A DNA stretch of 64,000 nucleotides from Pollenia angustigena. Its lineage: Eukaryota; Arthropoda; Insecta; Diptera; Polleniidae. The translations under genes were made by a program, and so were the position numbers. The notes beneath the pieces are model-generated. The model ran no database searches. It saw only the letters and a list, made by a program, of their open reading frames with translations, and was not told the DNA's origin. Positions 56,688 through 64,000 of this stretch are shown in pieces (within the stretch, counting starts at the first letter, position 1; every line of letters begins with the position of its first letter). The DNA lies in assembly GCA_930367215.1 (NCBI GenBank), contig OV884056.1:234165127-234229126 (forward strand), in the 5' to 3' direction.

Positions 56688-57950
56688 ATGTTGGCATTTC
56701 TGTTCAGTAAAGCCTGGCAAGTCATCATGAATTGGTTAGCTCTAGAACAGGGCTTCCAAATTGTAGAAATTTACTTTGAAAAAAATCCTTGCGAAGTTTA
56801 CAGAGCACTTCATCCATTTTACGGTCAGCGTAATCGCCATAGTAAGCAAACAATTCTTGGTGTTATTAATCGTTTTCGCATTTATTTTACTTTTCTCGAT
56901 CCAACCAAGGAAATGTCCATCATTGCTGCTTGGGCTAACAAAGAATAGTATATAAAGTATACTGTTCAAATTTATGAAAAATGTTGAGCAACATTTATTA
57001 TTTCACACGAAAATTTTGACATGTATCAATGTTACCTATCATGCGAGTTTGTACAATTTGCCGATTTTATGCATGCAAAGTATGCGACATTGTTTTGCGT
57101 ATGTTAACAAACCCCACATGTATTTTACTAAAAATAGATTTTTTTAATAAAAAAGAAAGTATATATGGATAAAAAACTGTTACCGGTTTTGTTATATTGA
57201 TTTTTTATTTCTTATTAAATAATCAGTTCATCCTTTTTTGTTTTTGATTAAAATTCCACGTGAAATAAGTGCAGCTTACTTTATTTCGCTGTTGTAAAAA
57301 ATGTTGCCAGAAACATTTCGGAACTTTTTCATAAACTGAACAGAGTACAACTCTATCAACATTATTTCATAGATATTCCGTACAAGTTTTTTTCATATGC
57401 GTTTTGACAGCATTTCACGTGAAATGTTGAACAGAGTACCAGGCTTTAAGTGGTAATGATCATTTCTGGTAAAAGACTACGTTAATAAGCAAAATTGGAG
57501 AACATATTTGGAGCAAAGATAATCCTCAAGCCGTTAACGAATCACCATTAACTCCACTAAAATTGACTATTTATTCCTTATTTCTTTCGAGATTAGCACA
57601 GAGCTGCCATTACGGTAAATTGCGAGCGCTATCGAGCCATACTGACTAAAATTCTGTTTCCAAAAATTAATTACCTAACCGTCAACGATATTTTCTGAAC
57701 AAGAGATTTGTTGCAAAATCGTTTTGGTGACAACTTCAGTTCCAGAAGCTGGCCACCTCGTTTGTGCGAATTAACGCATCTAAATTACTTTTTATGGGAC
57801 TGTGTTAAGTCAACACAACTGCAACGTATTTTTATTGAAAAAAGTAGTATACAATTTTCTTTAATTTTGACTCTTTCTTTAATGCTAATTTGCTTATTGA
57901 CAAAAAGCAAAAGGTCCTATCTACAAAGATTATATGGTATACGCTAAGAC
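56688..57950 (+). pseudogene. Second, older mariner transposase remnant
   Basis: 56688-56948 encodes LALEQGFQIVEIYFEKNPCE, VYRALHPFYGQRNRHSKQTI and LGVINRF, the mariner N-terminal helix-turn-helix. After about 500 bp of inserted and AT-rich sequence, 57480-57560 has YVNKQNWRTYLE and a diverged NESPLTPLKLT. 57620-57830 has CERYRAILTKILFPKIN and then LLQNRFGDNFSSRSWPPRLC, ELTHLNYFLWDCVKS. The third catalytic aspartate (TPLD) is replaced by asparagine (THLN). It differs in sequence from the copy just upstream, so it is another mariner lineage. A copy of repeat family Y (57355-57450) interrupts it. Confidence 0.8.
57355..57450. repeat. Repeat family Y, copy 2
   Basis: TCAACATTATTTCATAGATA through TTTCACGTGAAATGTTGAAC is nearly identical to 50130-50225. 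Its two ends are imperfectly inverted (TCAACATTATTTCA / TCAACATTTCACG), so it may be a roughly 90-bp MITE. Confidence 0.65.
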
Positions 57951-58199
57951 CTAACTTACAGTTTGCATAACATGCAAAATAGTCAATTATCAAAACAATT
58001 CGTAGATTTTACAAGAAAAATAAATTATAAGCAGTTAAAAGCGATTAATCATTGTAAATAGTTTTTGCAATTCCTGTAAAATTTTCAAAATGCTAGATAG
58101 GGCCTTCTGCGTTTTAGGTGACGATACTTAAAAATGAAAAGTGTTAGTCCGTTTGTCTTTTCTAAACCGATTTTCCTGACATATTTACAGTAGCATTAC

Positions 58200-59240
58200 G
58201 TAAGCCCTGAAAATAAAATAGCCAGGGGCAGGGGAAGTGGTACCCTCCATAGGATGCCAATATGAAGTATCGAATATCTTAAGAGCCGCTGCACCCATTT
58301 TCTTAAACTTGTTGCAGTAGAATCTTTAAGGCCCCGAAATTTAGGCCCTAAATTTGTTAAACGCAAACGCAACGCCAAAAATTATATTGAAAGCAACAAA
58401 AAAAATCGAAAATATTTCAAAATTTTGTTGTTGTTTTCTATAAAAATGTATATTGAATTTTTAAATTTTAAACTCTGCATAACTTGTGGCGTTTATAATT
58501 TTAAAACGCAATATGTATTTCTGTATTTCTGCAACAACAAAATTTTGACATTGTTTTTGCTCTCAATGTTATTTTTGGCATTGCGTTTGCGTTTTACAAA
58601 TTTAGGGCCTTAAACAAGATGTCAGCAGGGGAAGTGATACCCCCTATAGGTGGCCAATGTTAAATATCTCATATCTTAAAAACTATGCCACTTGAAATTT
58701 ATGTATATCTGTAGAACGGTTACTGTAAAAGCATTAACACTTAGTAGCAGATGCTGGCGACACGAAATAACACCCGATGAAATAACGCCCAATTAGAAAA
58801 ATTAAATAAACCCCAGTGAAAGAAACCTCAATAAAATGAAGTAACAGCGAAGTTCTAACTTGGTAGGAGTCATTCTTATAGTAAACAACACCTTCGAAAA
58901 TAAAAATTTGAGGGTAGGTGCAGGTAGAGCAAAACCCCCCATAGGATGCATATATGAGTTATCCTGTAACTAAAGAACTATTATAGCTAGAGCCTTCAAA
59001 CGTGGTTAAATGCACTATGATGGTAAACTATAAATCTTAAAATTAAAATGGGCAGGGAAGACGAAGGAAGAGAAGTACACCCCAGAGAACGAAAATAGTA
59101 AATACTGAATATCTGAAGACAAAAGTCTTCAAGCTTTGTAGGACCCAATCTTATGGTAAAGTACACCTTTAAAAATAAAAATAGAAGGGGTTGGTGCAGG
59201 GGCAGCAATAAATATTATATAAAGAAATAGCATATGTTTT
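58200..59240. repeat. Degenerate tandem repeat, unit about 140-150 bp (GCAGGGGAAGTG)
   Basis: Units near 58215, 58625, 58915, 59050 and 59190 share a GGGCAGGGGAAGTGGTACCC-like start, CCATAGGATGC, then GTATCGAATATCTTAAGA-like sequence. They are 60-75% alike by eye. A PIF-type MITE (58344-58609) and the left end of element C interrupt the array. Confidence 0.55.
58344..58609. mobile_element. PIF/Harbinger-type MITE, copy 2, with TTA duplication
   Basis: The ends read GGCCCTAAATTTGTTAAACG and, reversed, GGCCCTAAATTTGTAAAACG. TTA is duplicated (58341-58343, 58610-58612). GGCC tips and TTA duplication are diagnostic of PIF/Harbinger. 266 bp; same family as 11150-11379 and 47915-48260. Confidence 0.9.
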
Positions 59241-59456
59241 TTGTTCCATTAAACTACTAAAATGATTTTCCTGCAATTTTCTCAGTAATTTGCTGATTAT
59301 ACGGCACATAGGCTATTAATATTTTTTAATTTTCAAGTGGGCGTGGCACCTCCCAAGCAATGACAATTAAGATTTATACATGGAGTACAGTAACAGTGAA
59401 AGTGTCCAATCGCATAGAAGTAGGTTCAATCGGAAAAGAAGGAATGGCACCTGCCA

Positions 59457-59610
59457 CTTGAAATTTCTGTATATCTGTAGAACGGTTACTGTAAAAGCAT
59501 TAACACTTAGTAGCAGAACACCCGATGAATTCATAAAATGATGATTTTATGAATTAAAAACATGAATTAAACCCCAGTGAAAGAAACCTCAATTAAATGA
59601 AGTAACAGCC
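59457..59610 (+). repeat. Duplicated flank plus left end of element C
   Basis: 59457-59610 repeats 58693-58845: flank (CTGTAGAACGGTTACTGTAA, AGCATTAACACTTAGTAGCA), then element sequence (ACACCCGATGAA, ACCCCAGTGAAAGAAACCTC). It lacks the 18 bases that span the flank-element junction. Confidence 0.8.
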
Positions 59611-60067
59611 AAGTAAAAAATAATGAAGAAATGCCCAATTTTCACGAAATAATCCCCAATTTAAAAATAAAAAAAATTTTGCTAATTGTGACTTATTTCA
59701 TAATCAAATAAAACCCAAGGAAATAATAAAATAAGATCCAATGAAATAAAACCCAAAAAAATGAAATAAGACCCACATTTTGTATGTTTTCTGGAATCCA
59801 ATAATTTTCTTGTAATTCAATCATTTGTTTTAATGAAACAACTTGGGTGCTTGCATGGCAAAAATAGAGTATTTGATTCACTACCCACACAAATGGCACA
59901 ATCGTTTGTACAAGGATTATTTCCTCTATGATACACCGGCTTCGCTGACTGAAGCTTCTTTGTATATCCATTCTTCAGCCGGTTGCAAGGATTTTCTTCC
60001 TCGCTCTCCCTCTGTTCACGTTTTTAACCTACATCCTTTACTTTTTCAAAACATTCCAAATGTATGA

Positions 60068-60339
60068 CCCAGTAAAAACTTCGCCTACAAAATAATGTGT
60101 TGAGTAACCAGAAAAACATGAAGGCACTACTTACAATTCTACTGAAAGTACCAATGAATTTTACAAGGCATGTCCCAAAAGGAACGCATTTAAAAGTAAG
60201 TCATTATTTTTTTACTTAAATACATCCAGAAAAAAGTAGTTATAGAAGTTGTTATACATGTAGTTATAGAAGAAAGCTACTACATAATGAGTTAAAGAAG
60301 CTATTCGTTTTGAAAAAGTATGCGAAGTTTTTACTGGGG
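60068..60339. mobile_element. MITE with CCCAGTAAAAACTTCGC ends (in element C)
   Basis: CCCAGTAAAAACTTCGC at 60068 is inverted as GCGAAGTTTTTACTGGG ending 60339; 17 bp perfect. 272 bp, contains repeats of TAGTTATAGAAG. No clear duplication. Confidence 0.8.
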
Positions 60340-60765
60340 AGTAGCAACTGTTTAAGCTATCCCGTTATAAATACCGTTTAAAATGTTAAACAATTTTAAG
60401 AAATTGCAAATAATTGAAAATTAAATAACTCCCACAGCAAATGAAATAACATCGAAAACCAAAATACAAAATACAATTTAGAGCTTTAAAAATCCTTTAA
60501 ATTATGAAAAAGAAATAAAGCCCAAAAAAACGAAATAAGGTACCAAACAAATTTTATGTGAAATAAAATCCAATTAAACAATTTGAGGATTTCTTTTTTT
60601 GGGCTTTATTTCATAATGAAATTACCCCAAATTTAAGTATGAAATAAAACCCAAAAAAACGAAATAAGGCCCAATTTCCAAATTTTGCCATTTTATTGGG
60701 GTTTATTTCATTTTTCAAATTTGGCGTTATTTCATCGGGTGTTATTTCGTGTCGGCGCAGATGCT

Positions 60766-63185
60766 TTGTCGTCAATGCGCGAGATGTGTTTTAAAAAATT
60801 TTACTGATTTTACTTCGATGGGCAAAGCAAAGCGCACCGGGTTAAGCTAGTGTCTTTTAATATTGTCCTTTATTCCGTTATAAAAATCCTGCTTTTTTAG
60901 ACTGTCTAGCCATATACTTTCACACACACACATTTAATTTACTAAATAGAAATAAAAATATTATTTTCATTTCTTTAACATCCGCCATAAAAACAAAAAA
61001 TCTTTGTCTGTATTCTTTCTGCATGACATTTTTCATCACGATAATGCAGTAAGTAAAACAAAAAACTTTATTCGCTAGATATTTTTTTCCTTTCAACATT
61101 TCCTTTAGCACTGTCATAAAACAGTTTATTTAAAATTAAGAGAGCATTAACAACAGAACCAGATTCAGAGGAGTATGCAAATACAATTCTCTGGAAACAT
61201 AAACCTTTTGTTTAACACATAAACTCTATAAAAGGATAAAAAGGACAAATACATTTAGTTTATGTTTTTTTTTTTTGTTAAAATTATAAATGCAAAATAT
61301 AATTTTTATTCTTTTTTTTAGAATTTGCATTCAGTCAGTCAGTTAGTCCGTCAGTCATTTATTCATTGACTCGAGGTTGAATTGTAAATGACTGGCAAAA
61401 ATTTGTTAAAGATTTGAAAAGCTAGAAAAGTAACAAACTCAGAATTTTATTATTTACTCACTTTTTTCTTTTACTTTTTTCTATTTTTCATGTTTTATCC
61501 CATTGAAGAGGGGAATGAAAGCAAATATAAAGACATCACCAAGTATGAAATAAAAACGACATTAGTATTTATGCTTACAGTGTTCTTGGAATCTTAAATA
61601 AAGTTAGAGGGAAAAAAATGTTGAAGAACAGTTAAGAGAAAGGAAAGAACACAGCAACGATGACAACTTCCTGCAGTAAAGTTGCCAGAAGAGTCATAAA
61701 AAAGGAGAAAAGGAAAAGGTTGTAGTAACTGTGGTAAATTTAAGAAGGAGACTTAATACCTTCAGCCCTTTTGGTAGACTAAAGTAGTGGTTTGGAAATG
61801 GGGGCTTAGGACTCTTTTGGGTAAAAACAGCATTACTGAAAAATTCGAAATAGTTAGCAAATTATTACAAAAATAAGTTATATACATTATCGCTCTTGAT
61901 CAACAAGAGGGTATTAACTCAAATATTTTTATTCCACACTTTTTTTGAAAAATTCGATTAGTAAACTTCATTATACTATTTTATGTTTTGGTAATAAGGC
62001 TTAAAAAATTATTTGTTCTGCTTCTACTAAGAATTTTTAAATTTCAAGTTAATACCCTTTTGTGGATCAAGTGCGATCGATATATGTATATTGGTCGTAA
62101 CTGTTATGTTTCAAAGACCCAAGTATACGTGACAAACTTTACTTTTTGCCTCTCTCTCTCCTAAAAACTTCATCTGTACGGCAAGAAATTTCCATAGTGT
62201 GAATTAAGACAAAGATTTATTTATGTTTGATCTATTTAATAAGTTAAAATTTAAATCTTCTAAATAATAAAACCTATTTTTCATTAAACAAATACATTAA
62301 TGAGTTTGGGAATCTCTGTAGCTGCCCTTACAGTCGCCTAATAACCAAAAAAACAAACTTTTATCTAAATTTTGTTCTTTAAATATTCTCATGCGTGACA
62401 GTTTATATTTTATGTTCAGGAAATGATGATTTTCATCATTTTTGTTCATTTTTTTTTCATTTCGTTACATTGTTTTATTCAACAACTTTATTTTTGCTCT
62501 TTTTGCAACAAAAAAAAAGGAAGCAAATGGAAAAATATGAATAGACCATGTTAAACTTGTCATCCACATACATATATATAAAAGTAGAAAATAATATGAT
62601 GGAATATGTTAAAGAACAACTTTAAAACAAAAAGAAATCAAGTAAATAAAAAGAATTTAAGGAAGCAGGCCAAAGTAACATTAACAAAAAGGAAAGGAAG
62701 TGAATAGTCTGCTGCATAATAATAAGTCATGTCCTTATTATGTATAGTCTTTTTTCCATTTTCGCAAAGAAGAATGAAAAAATTACTTACTTTTATAAAA
62801 AAAAAACAATTAAGTTTTTGCTTTGTGGTGATGAGAATATAACAACATGTTTTTTTTTTCAAAAAGCAATATAATGCAGAGTATGGGCAAGCAATCAGAG
62901 CCGGAAGTTTTATCTTAGTTAAATTTTTTAATAACTACAAGGTGATTATGTAATTCTTTAAATTGTTGATGATTTGGAATCGGAGATTGTCAGCTTCCTG
63001 AATGATTAAAATACTAGACATCGGTCCAAATTTAAAAATGGGTTTATAAAATTTAACAACAGTTTGTGCCCATCAGAATCCGTAGAAAGCTTTTATGTTA
63101 ACCGGCTTCATAAATTCTCCAAGGAGGAGCTGTTTGTCTAGTGCATAAGGTTGTTCTTTTAAGCCTTATATTCAACTTGACGCTG
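60766..63185. other. AT-rich intron, nothing recognised
   Basis: Unremarkable intron with poly-T tracts, (CAGT)n-like GTCAGTCAGTTAGTCCGTCA at about 61333 and simple CA repeats. No exon with good splice signals and no bounded repeat seen. Confidence 0.4.
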
Positions 63186-63320
63186 TAAGCGAATTGCAAG
63201 TAGGGATACCAGTCGGGGCTGGTTTTCGCCAAATCCCGGGATTCGGGATTTCATAAAATCAAATACCGTGATCCCGGGGTTTTTCTGGATATTGGGGGTT
63301 TCGGGATTCGGGGGCTTTGA
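63186..63320. repeat. hAT-like terminus rich in ATCCCGGGATT
   Basis: TAGGGATACCAGTCGGGGC resembles a hAT tip. AAATCCCGGGATTCGGGATT and TGATCCCGGGGTTTTTC follow. The partner end was not found in the window. The fragment at 19185 carries similar motifs. Confidence 0.5.
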
Positions 63321-63467
63321 AAATTAAAAGATAAATGCTTTTATAGATATTCTTATTTATAAAAGAAAACGTCTTCAAAGGAGGTTTACAAAAAACAATT
63401 TTATAAGTAATTTTCTTAATTCTCATTAAAATATTTTTACTGAAGGAACATGAAATTTATTAATATT

Positions 63468-63605
63468 TATTGATAATTTTTATTCTTAGCTGAGATGAGG
63501 CTCGAACTCGGATTGAATTTACGTTTCGAGAACAACCTCATTCCCATCATCAGAATTGTTTGCAGTTCTGTGCAGTGTGTCTGCCAGCCAACAGTCAAAC
63601 ATCAC
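63468..63605 (-). repeat. SINE-like element, family S copy 2
   Basis: On the minus strand: GATGTTTGACTGTTGGCTGG, later CTGATGATGGGAATGAGG, TTGTTCTCGAAACG, then a B-box-like GAGTTCGAGCC and the tail AAGAATAAAAATTATCAAT. Order and spacing match copy 1 at 30061-30215. Confidence 0.5.
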
Positions 63606-63632
63606 TATTTAACCAATGGGCGATTCTATTCT

Positions 63633-64000
63633 GACGGGTGCAACATTTAGACGCTTTAAACGTCTTTTACTAATAGAAAGAAACACATTTGCAATTAAGT
63701 TATTTCTAGAAGGGGTAACATTTTTGTATATACTATTGTTATCTATCTACAAGAATTAATATGAAACGATCAAATAGTCACGAGAGAGCTTTAAAGTGCA
63801 TGACGGGTGCAACCAAATCGGCCCACTTTCATAAGATCATACCACAAAAACACAAAACTCTGTTAATTTTAAAACTTTTATTGTATTATTCTTTTTTATT
63901 GTGAAAGATGAGATATCAGACGATGATTATCAAATCAAACATCGTAGAGAAATATAATCCAATAATAAGAAATTTTCTTTTTAAGCCATGACGGGTGCAA
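63633..64000 (+). repeat. Recurrent TGACGGGTGCAA motif at the window edge
   Basis: TGACGGGTGCAAC occurs at about 63635 and 63801, and TGACGGGTGCAA at 63988 up to the window end, 166 and 187 bp apart. The sequence between is not otherwise repeated. The structure runs off the window. Confidence 0.45.

Larger units (their letters stand above)
58756..60756. mobile_element. GAAATAACCCC-type element, copy C, perfect 9-bp duplication
   Basis: The left end reads GGCGACACGAAATAACACCC and the right end, reversed, GCCGACACGAAATAACACCC, both continuing GATGAAATAACGCC. GCAGATGCT flanks both sides exactly (58747-58755, 60757-60765). The ends carry arrays of GAAATAANNCCCAA motifs. The core (about 59900-59960: TTTCCTCTATGATACACCGG, CTTCGCTGACTGAAGC) matches the core of copies A and B. 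A 9-bp duplication and long repeated ends suggest a Mutator-like (MULE) element. A block of its flank and left end is duplicated inside it (59457-59610). A nested MITE sits at 60068-60339. Confidence 0.85.

Noticed and set aside
61430..62800. Possible upstream FAM20C exons next to GTGAGT/GTAAGT-like sites on the minus strand
   Set aside because: The sequences ahead of these donors are homopolymer A/T with no open frame of suitable phase and no acceptor.

Overview
The window is about 70% AT, almost free of long ORFs, and crowded with decayed and nested DNA transposons. The mix of repeats (mariner, piggyBac, hAT, Transib, PIF/Harbinger-like, pogo/Tigger-like, and interspersed repeats of the 'TATACCACCACCAC... 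CATGTAAACCTTGTGC' and 'CTAGCTGACCCGACAGACG' kinds) looks like a large dipteran genome, most likely a calyptrate fly (blow fly, flesh fly or muscid). The species cannot be named from the sequence alone.

The only host gene I can support is on the minus strand. Two exons with good splice sites lie at 49278-49154 and 20966-20888. Their reading phases join across a 28.2-kb intron and encode part of a FAM20-family secretory-pathway kinase, closest to FAM20C. So the window is essentially intron: more than 20 kb of the downstream intron (1-20887), the complete 28,187-bp intron (20967-49153) and almost 15 kb of the upstream intron (49279-64000). The next downstream exon and the N-terminal exons were not found and probably lie outside.

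Layout. 1-20887: a palindrome, a pogo/Tigger-like element, a dead piggyBac gene split by a CACT-ended MITE, a hAT fragment, a SINE, a PIF-type MITE, a 2.4-kb insect repeat with a large internal foldback, and an element carrying a broken Myb/SANT-like protein. 20967-36700: a hAT transposase remnant cut by several insertions (pogo-like, hAT MITE, an element rich in GAAATAACCCC motifs), a TA-flanked element whose long inverted arms are built of tandem repeats around a DDE transposase fragment, and a four-deep nest (hAT > GAAATAACCCC element > CACT MITE > piggyBac-like). 36700-41840: two Transib elements, one inserted in the end of the other. 47161-48356: a hAT element with MITEs inside. 50375-53496: a TA-flanked element holding a third Transib. 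55279-57950: two mariner remnants. 58200-60756: degenerate tandem repeats and a GAAATAACCCC-type element with a perfect 9-bp target duplication. 60766-64000: mostly plain AT-rich intron, with a SINE and a hAT-like end.

The most interesting signal is the Transib at 39479-41831. It has a perfect 5-bp target duplication, a broken RAG1-like coding region, and ends that read heptamer / 12-bp spacer / A-rich nonamer on the left and heptamer / 23-bp spacer / A-rich nonamer on the right, the same geometry as the 12- and 23-recombination signals of V(D)J recombination. The transposons do not form a working system: every coding region I could read is broken. No rRNA, CRISPR or bacterial-type feature is present.
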